Source of the DNA: Thiomicrorhabdus sp. ZW0627
GTDB lineage: Bacteria > Pseudomonadota > Gammaproteobacteria > Thiomicrospirales > Thiomicrospiraceae
DNA length: 64,000 nt
NCBI RefSeq assembly: GCF_029767005.1
Contig: NZ_JARUQR010000001.1
Coordinates: forward strand, 429,028 to 493,027
Direction of reading: 5' to 3'
In this document: piece by piece, positions 42,370 through 52,803 of the stretch
How the letters are laid out: the number at the start of each line of letters is the position of its first letter
Numbering within the stretch: position 1 is the stretch's first letter
The notes under the pieces: generated by a model
Database searches by the model: none
What the model was told of the DNA's origin: nothing
Seen by the model: the letters and a program-made list of their open reading frames with translations, nothing else
Position numbers and translations under genes: made by a program

Positions 42370-44916
42370 ATGAAAAATATTAAGCTCAAATACAAAATGA
42401 TGCTGATCCCTACGATCGTCGCCATTTCTCTTGTGATTTTATATTTCACGATTACCTCCGGCATGACCAATCTTGATGACAAGGCTTATAAAGCCAGTGC
42501 TGCAAACCGCATCATCAAAAACATGTTGGATTCTCGTATCTCAGAGAAAAATTACGTCAGAAGAAAAGATCCTCAATATGTAGCTGAGGTGGAAAACTTC
42601 GCCAAAACAAACATCGAAATCGCAAACGACCTTGAAGCGCTTTTTTCCAATCCGGCTAATAAAGAACAGGCGGCCAACACTCGACAAGCAATCAGTGAAT
42701 ATAGCCAGGCTTTTAAGGACTACACAGACGTCAGAGAAGAGTCGTTGAAAGCCGAAGAGGAAATGGTCAAGCAAGCGCGTAATATCGAAACCTTATCGAA
42801 CAAGGCAAGACAGGAACAAAAAAATCAACGTCAGGCTCTGATTGGTGCCAATGCCCCACTCGACCAGATAGTTAACAAGATGGAAAAAGCGTCCTTGACC
42901 AACCGTATCGTCAAAGACCTTAAAGACATGCGAATCGCCGAAAAGAATTACGTTCGCCGTAAAGACCAGAAGTATGTAGACACCATTAACAAATTATCCG
43001 CTAGCATTAGCCAGACTTCACTAAATCTGAAAGCGGACTTTAGCCGCCCAGAAAACAAGCAAATGATGGATGACATCATCACCAGCTTGAATGCCTATAA
43101 GAAAGCCTTCTCTGAATATTACGACCTGCGAGAGAAGTCCATCGAGCTTTCGGCTACCATGAAAGATAAGGCGAGAATAGCCGTCGATCAGGCTGTTGCA
43201 ATCCGTGCCGACCAGAAAAAAGAACGTGAAGAAATCAAGTCAAACCTTGAAACCACAATGATTACCATTTTCCTACTGATTGGTATCATCGCCATTGCAT
43301 TCAGTCTTTATATCACCGGATTGATTGTCAACCCGGTACACCGTTTGGCCGACGTCATGCGACGCGTTTCCGAAACCGGAGAATTCCAACATAGAGCCGA
43401 CGTTAACCAGAAAGATGAACTGGGAGAGATGTCCGATGCATTCAATGCCCTACTATCCAGCTCTCAGCAAGCGATCCAAGAAGCCAACACCGTTGTAGGC
43501 GCCATTGCAAAAGGTGAATTCGACAAACGCGTCACCGCTGAACTTAAAGGTGACCTTCATACTCTGAAAGAAGGCGTTAACGGCAGTGCTGAAAGTGTCG
43601 ACTTCATGATGAAAGAACTGGGCAAAGTGATGGACGCACTCTATAACGGCGACTTTACTGTGAAAATGGATCCGCGTGTAGCAGGTGAATTCAGAGCTCG
43701 TACGGAAAACGCACTTGGCGCCATCAACGAGACCATTAACGGCATCATCCGAGTAATGGATCAAATGCAGCAAGGAGAATTCGAGCATCGCGTAACAGTA
43801 GAAGCTCGTGGTGACCTGCTGAAACTCAAAGATGGCGTAAACAACTCAATGGATTCTCTGGAGAATGCTATCCAAGACATCACCAGAATCATGGTGGGAC
43901 AATCAAACGGAGATCTGACTCAGAAAATCACAGCTCAATACCATGGTGAATTACAGGTCTTGAAAGATGCCATCAACCAAACAGCCGAAAAACTGATTGA
44001 AGTGGTTTCAGACGCCGTTAATGCATCCAACATCGTTAGCGATGCGGCTCAAGAGGTAACCAAAGGTGCCATTGACCTGAGTCAACGTGTTCAGGAACAA
44101 GCGGCTTCTCTTGAAGAAACTTCGGCCACCATGGACGAAATGAATACAGCCGTTCAGAACAATACCCAAAACGCCTCTGAAGCTGCGCACCTGTCCGAAG
44201 ATGTGCAAAGCAAAGCGCATGCAGGCGTACAGGTCATGCAAAAAACAATCGAAGCCATGAATGCCATTCAGGATTCGAGCCAAAAGATTTCAGAGATCGT
44301 CACATTGATCGATGGCATCGCATTCCAAACCAACCTTTTAGCCTTGAATGCTGCGGTAGAAGCGGCACGTGCAGGTGACCACGGTCGAGGTTTTGCCGTT
44401 GTAGCCGGTGAAGTCAGAGCCTTGGCCCAAAAAGCGGCCGAAGCGGCAAAAGACATCAAGAGCTTGATTGAAGAAAGCGTAAACCGCATAGGGGAAGGAA
44501 CCGATCTGGCTTCTCAATCCGGAGAGATGCTCAACACCATCAACGAATCCGTGGCTTCGGTCACCGAAATGATTGGTCAGATCGCCTCTGCGTCATCCGA
44601 ACAGGCGACTGGTGTCGGCCAGGTACATCTGGCTATCAGCCAGATTGATCAAATGACCCAACAAAACGCCGCTTTGGTCGAAGAAACCTCTGCTGCCTCG
44701 GAGAGCATGAGTGAACAAGCCGAAGCACTGCGAAACGACATGTCATTCTTCAACACCGGCGCGGTATCTCAACAGAGAACGGTTCAACCAAAAGCTACAA
44801 CAATTGAATCCAAAATGGAAAAACCGAAAGTGTTAACGCTGGAAAATCCGGCCAAAAACACACCTTCCTCCACAATCCAGGCGGAAAATATCTCTCAAGA
44901 GTGGAGTGATTTCTAA
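42370..44916 (+). CDS. Large methyl-accepting chemotaxis protein with HBM sensor and tandem HAMP modules
   Basis: 848 aa. Transmembrane helix 1 (about residues 12-32), a long helical periplasmic domain (33-295) and transmembrane helix 2 (about 296-318). The periplasmic part contains two copies of [16 protein letters not shown], about 135 residues apart, as expected of a helical bimodular (HBM) sensor that binds organic acids. A canonical HAMP and at least three further HAMP-like modules follow (GEFDKRV, GDFTVKM, GEFEHRV, GDLTQKI). The signalling domain has the tip [32 protein letters not shown] at 42370 follows AAGGA; the longer frame is not supported. Confidence 0.9.
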   Translation: MKNIKLKYKMMLIPTIVAISLVILYFTITSGMTNLDDKAYKASAANRIIKNMLDSRISEKNYVRRKDPQYVAEVENFAKTNIEIANDLEALFSNPANKEQAANTRQAISEYSQAFKDYTDVREESLKAEEEMVKQARNIETLSNKARQEQKNQRQALIGANAPLDQIVNKMEKASLTNRIVKDLKDMRIAEKNYVRRKDQKYVDTINKLSASISQTSLNLKADFSRPENKQMMDDIITSLNAYKKAFSEYYDLREKSIELSATMKDKARIAVDQAVAIRADQKKEREEIKSNLETTMITIFLLIGIIAIAFSLYITGLIVNPVHRLADVMRRVSETGEFQHRADVNQKDELGEMSDAFNALLSSSQQAIQEANTVVGAIAKGEFDKRVTAELKGDLHTLKEGVNGSAESVDFMMKELGKVMDALYNGDFTVKMDPRVAGEFRARTENALGAINETINGIIRVMDQMQQGEFEHRVTVEARGDLLKLKDGVNNSMDSLENAIQDITRIMVGQSNGDLTQKITAQYHGELQVLKDAINQTAEKLIEVVSDAVNASNIVSDAAQEVTKGAIDLSQRVQEQAASLEETSATMDEMNTAVQNNTQNASEAAHLSEDVQSKAHAGVQVMQKTIEAMNAIQDSSQKISEIVTLIDGIAFQTNLLALNAAVEAARAGDHGRGFAVVAGEVRALAQKAAEAAKDIKSLIEESVNRIGEGTDLASQSGEMLNTINESVASVTEMIGQIASASSEQATGVGQVHLAISQIDQMTQQNAALVEETSAASESMSEQAEALRNDMSFFNTGAVSQQRTVQPKATTIESKMEKPKVLTLENPAKNTPSSTIQAENISQEWSDF

Positions 44917-44964
44917 CCCCTTCTCATAAACCGTCATGACAAAACACCGTTCATGACAACTTTT

Positions 44965-44991
44965 CAGGCAAGCTCTTACCAGACTTGCCTG
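44965..44991 (+). terminator. Weak hairpin after the chemoreceptor gene
   Basis: CAGGCAAG pairs with CTTGCCTG around an 11-base loop, 49 bp after the stop. There is no T run, so the terminator role is doubtful. The rest of the 280-bp gap before the transporter gene shows nothing else. Confidence 0.35.
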
Positions 44992-45196
44992 ACTCCCTTC
45001 CCGGCCATGTGCCGTAAACCTCTTCACTACCGTTCGCCTTTTCACTTTATTTCTCTATCCGTTTGGATTCCAACTTAATAAATTCCCGCTTTATTCAATA
45101 CGGTCAAAAAGCTCGTGTTAAAATCAAACTCTGTAATTATCATTACACTTAAACGTCATAAACCATTCAAGATGACACAGGACAGGACACACAGGC

Positions 45197-46408
45197 GTGA
45201 ATTCCAATAAAAAAATCTGGCTCATTCTAATTGCGGCACTCGGCAATATGATTGCGCCCTTTTCGATCGATACCTACTTGCCTTCGTTTCCGGCAATAGA
45301 AAGCTATTACGATGTCTCCCGCGAAATCATGACCACCACCATGGGCGCCTATCTGGCCGCCTTCGCGATTACAACCCTCGTGTGGGGGCCACTCGCCGAT
45401 CGTTTCGGCCGAAAGGCCATTGCAATCACCTCACTGATTGGGTTTGCATTGGTATCAGCCGGATGCGCCCTATCGCCTTCGTTCGACTATTTTATGACCT
45501 TCCGCATACTGCAAGGCGTATTTGCCGGAGGCGTTATTATTGCGGGGAGAGCGATGATCCGGGACGCTTTCCCTCCTAAAGAAGCGCAAAAAGCCATGGC
45601 GTTAATCATGATGGTATTTGCGATCGCTCCTGCCATCGCTCCGATTATCGGCGGGTTCCTGCAACACCATTACGATTGGGAAAGCATTTTCTGGTTTTTA
45701 ACGGCTTACGGCATCATCACTTTTCTGCTTATCTTATTGTTTCTCAAAGAAACTCAGGCGGCCGAGCACGTGCAATCCATAGCTCCAAAAAAACTGATTT
45801 CTTCCTACGTTCACAGCCTTAAGCATCCAGTGTTTATCCGGGTTGTCCTGGCTCAATCATTTGTATTCGGCGGCTTCTTCGTCTACGTGGTCGGTTCCGC
45901 CAGCTTGATATTCGATCACCTGCATCTCGGTGCGGAAGATTTCTGGATTCAATTCGTGCCGATGGTCGGTGGAATGATGCTGGGATCGTTCTTCTCTCAC
46001 CGGGTCTCTAACCACAAAACACCAATCGAAATGGCCAACATCGCCTTTGCCATCGGGGGTATCGCGGTAGTCACCAATCTGATTCTTGAACTTTTCACTG
46101 AGCCTCAAGTCATGACCGTCATCCCTCAGTTGAGCCTTTACGCTTTCGGGCTTTCTTTCGCGCTGCCGGTACTCTCTATCCTCGCCTTGGACTGTCTGCC
46201 TGAAAAGCGTGGTATGGCGGCTTCCCTGCAGAGTTTAATGCAGATGGGTATGATGGCCTTAGTGTCCATTTTAGTGGTTCCGCTGGTCCATGCCTCCCTA
46301 CTTGAAATGGCGATTTCAATGGCATCTTTATGGTTTTTGGGATGGCTCCTCTGGTTGAACGTCCACCGCCGCTTACCCCGTCAGGCCGAACAGATACATG
46401 AGTTTTAA
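45197..46408 (+). CDS. Bcr/CflA-type drug-resistance transporter (MFS)
   Basis: 403 aa with 12 hydrophobic helices, an inner-membrane proton antiporter. The N-terminus (IAPFSIDTYLPSFPAIE) and motif A (WGPLADRFGRKAI) are diagnostic for the Bcr/CflA branch of the DHA1 family. The substrate is unknown; relatives export bicyclomycin, chloramphenicol or cysteine/peptides. A GTG start is used with AGGA about nine bases before it. It stands alone with a short hairpin behind it. Confidence 0.9.
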   Translation: MNSNKKIWLILIAALGNMIAPFSIDTYLPSFPAIESYYDVSREIMTTTMGAYLAAFAITTLVWGPLADRFGRKAIAITSLIGFALVSAGCALSPSFDYFMTFRILQGVFAGGVIIAGRAMIRDAFPPKEAQKAMALIMMVFAIAPAIAPIIGGFLQHHYDWESIFWFLTAYGIITFLLILLFLKETQAAEHVQSIAPKKLISSYVHSLKHPVFIRVVLAQSFVFGGFFVYVVGSASLIFDHLHLGAEDFWIQFVPMVGGMMLGSFFSHRVSNHKTPIEMANIAFAIGGIAVVTNLILELFTEPQVMTVIPQLSLYAFGLSFALPVLSILALDCLPEKRGMAASLQSLMQMGMMALVSILVVPLVHASLLEMAISMASLWFLGWLLWLNVHRRLPRQAEQIHEF

Positions 46409-46419
46409 GCATTAAGAAA

Positions 46420-46446
46420 CAAGCCGGACTTCATCCGTTCGGCTTG
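46420..46446 (+). terminator. Hairpin after the Bcr/CflA gene
   Basis: CAAGCCG pairs with CGGCTTG around a 13-base loop just after the stop; no clear T run. A CAGGCCTG copy lies further down at 46494-46501 in the same 305-bp gap, and nothing else is seen there. Confidence 0.4.
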
Positions 46447-46713
46447 CCAAAGTGAAACATCGACACTCTCTTCCTTTTATTTCGTACTTTCCACAGGCCT
46501 GATTTAATTCATAGAAAAAACTCTATTGCACTTTACGTACTTTCAGGCAGAATAGCTCTAACGATTATTCTCTTTTTTCGAATGGTTATTCTTGAAATCA
46601 TGTTTGCGGTCAAACAGGTACCCCCCAACAGCTATCAAAGTCTGTTTAAGCCGCTTATCCAGTGCCTACTTCACCTATCGCGGCACCTTTAACGCCTAAA
46701 AAGGAAAAGGGTT

Positions 46714-49545
46714 ATGCAAAAAAAAGCGGGAGCGAACAATTTTAAACCGCTATACGATGTGCTTTTTGCAAGTTCAAAAGATGCCTTGATACTACTTGAT
46801 GCCGAAACCGGTAAAATCATTGATTGCAGCAAGGCTGCGACCCAACAGCTTTCTACCGCATCATGCAACGATATCATCGGAAACACCCTAGCGGAACTGT
46901 CCCCCGAGCATCAACCAGACGGCAGCCTTTCAACAGAATTTACTAAAAAACACCTCCAACAGGCTCTAACCCACGATTCAGACATCTTTAACTGGCATTT
47001 CAAAACCGACCATAATAATGAGACTTCCTCTCAAATCACGTTGCAGGGGGTTGATTACGATGGAAAAAAGTGTGTTTTAGCAACCCTGATCCCTCTCAAA
47101 AAAACTGAGTATGACGAAGCCAGACTAAACGCTGCTCAAAACCTAGCCAGCCTGGGGAGCTGGGAAATGGATCTGATCACAAACAAATTATGGTGGTCTG
47201 ATGAAATCTTCCGAATTTTCGAAGTTGATCCCAAACAATTCGAAGCGTCCTACGACGCCTTCATCAACGTCATTCATCCGGATGACAGAGAATCCGTCAA
47301 TCAGGCCTACCAGGATTCCATAAAAAACAAAACACGTTATGAAACGGATCATAGACTACTATTTCCGGATGGACGGGTTAAATACGTTCATGAACGTGGC
47401 GAGCACGAGTTCGACTCTTCGGGAAAGCCGTTACGTACGCTCGGAACCGTTCAAGATATTACCGAACGAAAACAGATGGAAATCCTCGTACAAGAATCCG
47501 AAAAGAAGCACCGAGCCATTTATGAAGGTGCCCTGGATGGCATTGTCGTCGCAAACATTGAAACCAAACAACTGATCGACGGCAACGCCGCTCTCTGCAA
47601 TATGCTGGGATACAACCTGGATGAATTGAGAACACTCAAAGTTGACGACATTCACCCTCAACAAGATTTACCCTACGTATTTGAACAGTTCGAAAAACAA
47701 GCCCGTGGAGAAATCGCACTGGCTGCGGAACTGCCCGTTCAACGCAAAGACGGTTCGGTATTTTATGCCGACGTCAACAGTACACCTCTGATAACAGACG
47801 ATAAACCCTATATCTTGGGTGTTTTCAGGGACGTCAGCGAACGGCGGCAGAATCAGGAACGATTCAAACTGTTTCGTGCCCTACTGGATCAGTCCGGCGA
47901 TTCGATTGAAGTACTTGATCCGGAAACTTTGCAATTTCTGGATGTCAATGAAACGGAATGCAAGGAACTCGGCTATACACGTGAAGAGATGCTTTCGATG
48001 AGTGTGTTCGACATCGACGCCGTATTCGATAAAGAAAAAGCTAAGTACGTCAAAAAAGAGGTCGATGAAACCGGAAAGGTTCATCTTGAAACCATACACA
48101 AACGAAAGGACGGATCAACGTTTCCGGTCGAGGTTCGCGCTTCGGTCGTCAACTTAGACAAACCGTATCTGATCAGTATCGCCCGAGACATCACCGAACA
48201 AAAAGAAGCACAGAAAAAACTGCGTGAAAGCGAACTCGCCTACCGAACCTTGACGGAAAACCTTCCCGGCCTCGTATACAGGGTCCTTATCCAAGACAAT
48301 TACCATATGGAGTTCTATAACGACCTGACAGTCGAAATCACCGGTTATACGGAAGAAGAACTCACGACCGGTGATATTTGTTCGATCGACCCACACATCC
48401 TCGATGAGGATCGCCCAAAGGTACTCGAGGAAGTCGACAAAGCGATCGTCGAAAAACGTTCTTTTGCCGTTGAATATCGCTTGAAACACAAAAACGGCGA
48501 CATCCTCTGGATGCAAGAAAAAGGCATGCCGGTATTCGATGAAGAAGGAAATCTTCTATACATAGACGGCATGATATTCGACATCACTGAAAACAAGCAC
48601 AATCAAGAATCTCTGCGCTTGAGCGAAGAAAAATTCCGCGCACTGATCGAGTCCACCAGCGATTGGATCTGGGAGGTAAATCCTAAGGGAATTTATACCT
48701 ACGTCAGTCCGCAAGTCGAAACCCTGCTCGGTTATCCTCCACAAGAAGTCATCGGCAAATCCCCATTCGATTTCATGCCTAACGAAGAAAGAGAACGAGT
48801 CAGCAAGCGTTTTGCCAAACTTGCAGAAAAGCTTAAACCGATCAACATGCTGGAAAACACCAACGTCCATAAAGACGGTAGTTTAAAAATCATTGAAACC
48901 AGCGCTGTACCGTTTTTTGACGATAACGGAAACTTTCTCGGTTACCGCGGTGTCGATCGCGACATCACCGACCGCAAGCGCGCCGAAGCCCAAATCAAAC
49001 GCATGGCGCATTACGACGCGCTGACCAATCTACCTAATCGCGCCCTGTTCCTGGATCGAATCAAACAGGAACTGGCAAGAGCCTATCGCGATGCAAGCCA
49101 ATTCGCCCTATTGTTTATCGACTTGGATCACTTCAAAGAAATCAACGATACCCTGGGCCACGACATGGGCGACCTGCTTTTGCAGCAAGTCGCCGAACGC
49201 CTGACAGGCTGTGTTCGTCAAATGGATACGGTCGCGCGAATCGGCGGTGATGAATTCACAATTATACTCACCGAACTCAAGTCGCCGTCGGGTGCTGAAC
49301 ATGTTGCCAAAAAAATCATAGCCGCCATTACAGAGCCATTCAATCTAAATCAAGAAAAACGCAACATCGGATGCAGTATCGGTATCGCCATCTACCCTTC
49401 TGACGGGAAGGATCGGGAAACCCTGCTTAAACATTCCGATACCGCCATGTACTGCGCTAAAAAACTGCGCAATACCTACCACTTTTATTGCAATCCGGCT
49501 TTAGAGCCAAAAGGCGAAGAAGACGAACCGGCTATTGCCGAATAA
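46714..49545 (+). CDS. Diguanylate cyclase with six PAS domains
   Basis: 943 aa, soluble, with no transmembrane helix. Six PAS-like domains follow one another (approximate starts 14, 145, 267, 390, 510 and 640). The fourth and third resemble each other and carry the xxDVNxxxCxxLGY pattern. The C-terminal GGDEF domain has an intact active site (G844-G845-D846-E847-F848) and the inhibitory I-site RQMD at 835-838, exactly five residues upstream. It should make c-di-GMP in answer to an unknown cytosolic signal. No EAL domain is present. The RBS is strong (AAGGAAAAGGG). Confidence 0.92.
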   Translation: MQKKAGANNFKPLYDVLFASSKDALILLDAETGKIIDCSKAATQQLSTASCNDIIGNTLAELSPEHQPDGSLSTEFTKKHLQQALTHDSDIFNWHFKTDHNNETSSQITLQGVDYDGKKCVLATLIPLKKTEYDEARLNAAQNLASLGSWEMDLITNKLWWSDEIFRIFEVDPKQFEASYDAFINVIHPDDRESVNQAYQDSIKNKTRYETDHRLLFPDGRVKYVHERGEHEFDSSGKPLRTLGTVQDITERKQMEILVQESEKKHRAIYEGALDGIVVANIETKQLIDGNAALCNMLGYNLDELRTLKVDDIHPQQDLPYVFEQFEKQARGEIALAAELPVQRKDGSVFYADVNSTPLITDDKPYILGVFRDVSERRQNQERFKLFRALLDQSGDSIEVLDPETLQFLDVNETECKELGYTREEMLSMSVFDIDAVFDKEKAKYVKKEVDETGKVHLETIHKRKDGSTFPVEVRASVVNLDKPYLISIARDITEQKEAQKKLRESELAYRTLTENLPGLVYRVLIQDNYHMEFYNDLTVEITGYTEEELTTGDICSIDPHILDEDRPKVLEEVDKAIVEKRSFAVEYRLKHKNGDILWMQEKGMPVFDEEGNLLYIDGMIFDITENKHNQESLRLSEEKFRALIESTSDWIWEVNPKGIYTYVSPQVETLLGYPPQEVIGKSPFDFMPNEERERVSKRFAKLAEKLKPINMLENTNVHKDGSLKIIETSAVPFFDDNGNFLGYRGVDRDITDRKRAEAQIKRMAHYDALTNLPNRALFLDRIKQELARAYRDASQFALLFIDLDHFKEINDTLGHDMGDLLLQQVAERLTGCVRQMDTVARIGGDEFTIILTELKSPSGAEHVAKKIIAAITEPFNLNQEKRNIGCSIGIAIYPSDGKDRETLLKHSDTAMYCAKKLRNTYHFYCNPALEPKGEEDEPAIAE

Positions 49546-49555
49546 CTGATTTCAA

Positions 49556-49563
49556 CAGGCCTG
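49556..49563. repeat. CAGGCCTG copy after the diguanylate cyclase
   Basis: It lies 10 bp after the stop, in the context TCAACAGGCCTG, which recurs identically at 40333-40344 and 51970-51981. Confidence 0.6.
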
Positions 49564-49586
49564 CCGTAATTGTCGCGCATTGCGAT

Positions 49587-49615
49587 TTGCAAGCCTGGGT
49601 TTAAACCCTTACAAT
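49587..49615 (+). promoter_or_regulatory. Promoter of the cobalamin riboswitch-btuB transcript
   Basis: TTGCAA (49587-49592) and TACAAT (49610-49615) are 17 bp apart. The predicted start, near 49622, coincides with the first base of the riboswitch P1 stem. Confidence 0.7.
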
Positions 49616-49620
49616 GCGCA

Positions 49621-49812
49621 TTTTCTGGTGCTCATTTCACAAACAAGTGTCATGAGTTAAACGGGAAGTGAGGTGAGGTCTGTATACAAACATTCAGACC
49701 AATGCCTCCGCTGCCCCCGCAACGGTGATAGAGAAGACAGATTGAGAAGCCATTGGATTCATCCGAGAAGGCAATCTGGAATCGCTCTTAAGCCCGGATA
49801 CCGGCCAGAAAA
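49621..49812 (+). ncRNA. Cobalamin (AdoCbl) riboswitch
   Basis: Senses adenosylcobalamin in the mRNA leader and turns down the uptake gene. Conserved parts appear in order: GCTGCCCCCGCAAC core (49710-49723), GAGAAG and GCCATTGG, the GAGAAGGC segment and the B12 box AAGCCCGGATACCGGCC. An eight-base P1 stem closes it (TTTTCTGG at 49621-49628 with CCAGAAAA at 49805-49812). The expression platform between 49813 and 49964 probably hides the btuB RBS; its exact fold is not clear by eye. Confidence 0.92.
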
Positions 49813-49964
49813 ACTCGAGTGGTAACACACACTCTCAACCGATTGCGGAGGGCAATGCGGCGTGAATCTTACATGTAAGTATGTACCTAATTACAGGCAC
49901 GACACTTGTCAAGCTAACGACCCATTTGCCTTCGTTCATAGACAAAATGAATTGAAGGAAAATC

Positions 49965-51791
49965 ATGAAACTCAAACCACTTTCTTTGGCGCTACTGGCC
50001 GTCTTAACACCGTCATTAGAGGCTCAAGCGCAAGATACGACCTCACTGAACACTGTTTTGGTCACCGCCGACCACACCAGACAAACCGCTCATGCAATTA
50101 CGTCCAACTATAAAGTCATTACACAAGAAGAGATTGAATCCAAAGGTTATACCAGTCTAGAAGACGCTTTGAAATACGAAGCCGGATTCAATTTCGTCAC
50201 CTACGGCGGATTGGGTCAGACCACCTCCATCCATATGCGCGGTCAAAGCAATCGCAGTACCTTAGTGCTGATCGACGGCGTCGAAATGAACAACCCAATG
50301 GGAACCGGTGGTGCCCTACTTGGTAACCTGATGTTGTCGGACGTAGCGAGAATCGAAATCATAAAAGGCCCGCAATCAGGCATCTGGGGTGCCAACGCGA
50401 GTGCTGGTGTCATTAATATCTTGACTAAACACGCCACAAAACCTTCCGCAAAGGTTTCAATTGAAAGCGGTAGCCTTAACACAAAAAAACTGGCAACTTC
50501 TCTGTCAGCCGCATCGGAACAGGCAGATTTCCTGTTAAGCCTTTCCGACATCCGCTCCGACGGTTTCAGTGCGGTCAAAGCCTATAAAGAAGATGTTTCC
50601 AACTTTGAAAGCGACGCCTTTTCGCAAACAGACATCCTGTTCAAAATGGGATTGAATCTTGCCCCTGCACACCGCTTGGAAACTCTGATCAAAACCGCAC
50701 GTGGAACGACCGATTACGATTGGACCAGCAACCCGGATCAGACCGACTTCGCCAGCGTTAACTACCGCAATACTCTTAAAAAGATCCTGTACCGTTATCA
50801 TAAACCTCAGTTCAATGCCGATGTATATCTGAGCGATAACCAGATCGAACAGTATTATCAAGCCAACATCACCGAGATGGGCATCAAAGGCGGTTACACC
50901 TACGCGGCAGATCAATTACTGGGATTCGCAGCCACACACAAGGAATTCTTGAAACAGAGCAGTTCCGACCGTTACGACAACCAGGCCATTGCCATCAGCA
51001 ATACCAACCAGTTTGCCGATAAACGTTGGATTCTGACTGAATCTCTGCGCAGCGACCGCTATAGCGATTTCGAAGACAAGGTCACAGGTAAAATTGGGGT
51101 CAAACATTACATCGACGGTTCGCTCTTCTTCAGCGCCAACTACGGAACGGCCTACAACGCTCCGACGTTGTTTGAGTTGACCTATGGTGCGACAAACAAC
51201 CTCAAACCGGAAACCACCAGCGGTTACGATCTGACCGTAGGTACCGACGGATTCAGCCTCAGCTTCTACCATACAGAAACCGAAGATCTGATCCACTATG
51301 CAGGTTCCTGGCCAAACGATTATTACGAAAACCTGGCTGGCACCTCTAAATTTGAAGGGATTGAAATCGCCTATCAGCGCAACCTAAACGGCATCGACAC
51401 CGATTTAAGTTTCAACTACGCACAAGGCACGGCGAAAGACGACGATGACAAATGGCTTGCCCGTCGTCCGGAACAGACGGCAAACCTTGGTTTGTCTTAT
51501 TACGGCCTGAAAAATACGGTTGTAGATCTGCAAACGCAATATGTCGGCACCATGTATGATCTGGCAGACCAGAAAGGCGCTCAAATTGGAGATTACTTCG
51601 TGACCGACTTGATTCTGAACTATCAGGTCAACAAACAGCTTAGCCTCTATGCCAAGGCCATCAACCTGTTTGACGAAGACTATACTCGTGCCGTCGCCCA
51701 ATATGTCGGTTACGACTCGAACAACGAGCCTCAGTACGTTTACGCCAACGGCGGCAGACTGTACTATTTCGGGCTTCGCGGAGAGTTCTGA
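49965..51791 (+). CDS. btuB: TonB-dependent vitamin B12 receptor, BtuB-like
   Basis: Outer-membrane transporter for cobalamin, powered by TonB. A signal peptide covers residues 1 to about 22. The plug domain runs to about residue 150 (SLEDALKYEAGF, IHMRGQSNRSTLVLIDGV, IEIIKGPQSGIWGANASAGVINI), and a 22-strand beta-barrel ends in the terminal Phe (YFGLRGEF). The 608-aa length fits BtuB. The cobalamin riboswitch upstream and the BtuF-like gene downstream settle the substrate assignment. Confidence 0.92.
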   Translation: MKLKPLSLALLAVLTPSLEAQAQDTTSLNTVLVTADHTRQTAHAITSNYKVITQEEIESKGYTSLEDALKYEAGFNFVTYGGLGQTTSIHMRGQSNRSTLVLIDGVEMNNPMGTGGALLGNLMLSDVARIEIIKGPQSGIWGANASAGVINILTKHATKPSAKVSIESGSLNTKKLATSLSAASEQADFLLSLSDIRSDGFSAVKAYKEDVSNFESDAFSQTDILFKMGLNLAPAHRLETLIKTARGTTDYDWTSNPDQTDFASVNYRNTLKKILYRYHKPQFNADVYLSDNQIEQYYQANITEMGIKGGYTYAADQLLGFAATHKEFLKQSSSDRYDNQAIAISNTNQFADKRWILTESLRSDRYSDFEDKVTGKIGVKHYIDGSLFFSANYGTAYNAPTLFELTYGATNNLKPETTSGYDLTVGTDGFSLSFYHTETEDLIHYAGSWPNDYYENLAGTSKFEGIEIAYQRNLNGIDTDLSFNYAQGTAKDDDDKWLARRPEQTANLGLSYYGLKNTVVDLQTQYVGTMYDLADQKGAQIGDYFVTDLILNYQVNKQLSLYAKAINLFDEDYTRAVAQYVGYDSNNEPQYVYANGGRLYYFGLRGEF

Positions 51792-51820
51792 TCCTTTAGG
51801 TTCCTACTTCAAGCAAATCC

Positions 51821-51850
51821 AAAAAGGGCAAAAAATCTTTGCCCTTTTTT
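51821..51850 (+). terminator. Rho-independent terminator of btuB
   Basis: AAAAAGGGCAAA pairs with TTTGCCCTTTTTT around a five-base loop and ends in seven Ts. The btuF-like start follows 73 bp later, so btuF may need read-through or its own promoter. Confidence 0.9.
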
Positions 51851-51922
51851 TATTTTCAAAGGTTAAACTTCATGGTGTTAACTCAATTCCAACCCGAATC
51901 TTTCAAACCAACAGGACGAATC

Positions 51923-52801
51923 ATGCCTTTTAGAGCTTGGTTACTGGCCACTTTTCTGCTTTTGCATTTTCAACAGGCCTGCTCAAAACCGATTGAAGAA
52001 AAAGTTTATCACAGGGTAATCAGCCTCTCCCCCCATCTGACCGAACTGCTATTCAGTGCCGGCGCCGGTGACAAACTGGTCGGGCGTGTCAGTTATTCCG
52101 ACTATCCCCCGCAAGCGGGCAGCTTACCCGAAGTAGGCGCCTACAATGCGATTTCCATCGAAAAGGTCATCCAGCTCAAACCGGATCTCATCATCGCCTG
52201 GCAATCAGGTACCCGCCCTGTCGACGTTAACCGTTTGAAGCAACTGGGCTTCAACGTCATCCTGTCGGACTCCCAAAAACTTTCAGACATACCGAATGAG
52301 ATCGAACGGTTCGGCAAACTTCTGCATACCGAATCGGTGGCCGAACCAGAAGCACAACGCTTACAAGCCATCTTAAAAAACTTAAATGATCACTATAGCT
52401 CACGAAAGCAGATTCGAGCCTTTTACCAAATATGGAATGCGCCCTTAATGACCGTTAATCATGAACAGTTTATCAGTCAAGCGATGCAGATTTGCGGCGC
52501 AAAAAATATCTTTTCAGACTTGCCGCTTCTGGCGGCCGAAGTCAATATCGAAACGGTTCTGCAGCGTGATCCGCAAGTTATATTGGTAGGAGGTGAACAG
52601 GCTATGCAGAACCAATGGCTGCAAGACTGGAAGAAATGGAATAGTCTGACGGCCGTGCGTAACGAGCAAATCTATCAACTGGATGCAGACCGCTTTCACC
52701 GAGCGACGGCTCGCTTAATCGATGGATTGGAAGGACTCTGCAAGGCCATCGACAAGGCCAGAAAGGCCATGTCCAAAACAGACAAAACGACTAAAGAGTA
52801 A
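51923..52801 (+). CDS. btuF: Cobalamin ABC-transporter binding protein, BtuF-like
   Basis: Periplasmic vitamin B12 carrier that takes the ligand from BtuB and hands it to BtuCD. Start ATG at 51923 (AGGA upstream) gives a signal sequence ending LHFQQAC, so it may be a lipoprotein with C20 as the anchor; a soluble form is the alternative. The Fe3+/cobalamin-binding fold is shown by RVISLSPHLTELLFSAGAGDKLVG and the long-helix two-lobe pattern. 292 aa is a little longer than E. coli BtuF. No btuC or btuD lies in the window. A CAGGCCTG copy falls inside the signal-peptide codons. Confidence 0.85.
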   Translation: MPFRAWLLATFLLLHFQQACSKPIEEKVYHRVISLSPHLTELLFSAGAGDKLVGRVSYSDYPPQAGSLPEVGAYNAISIEKVIQLKPDLIIAWQSGTRPVDVNRLKQLGFNVILSDSQKLSDIPNEIERFGKLLHTESVAEPEAQRLQAILKNLNDHYSSRKQIRAFYQIWNAPLMTVNHEQFISQAMQICGAKNIFSDLPLLAAEVNIETVLQRDPQVILVGGEQAMQNQWLQDWKKWNSLTAVRNEQIYQLDADRFHRATARLIDGLEGLCKAIDKARKAMSKTDKTTKE

Positions 52802-52803
52802 CC

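Noticed and set aside
49862-50113. Small reading frame overlapping the btuB start
   Set aside because: It begins in the riboswitch expression platform, is out of frame with btuB and has no RBS.
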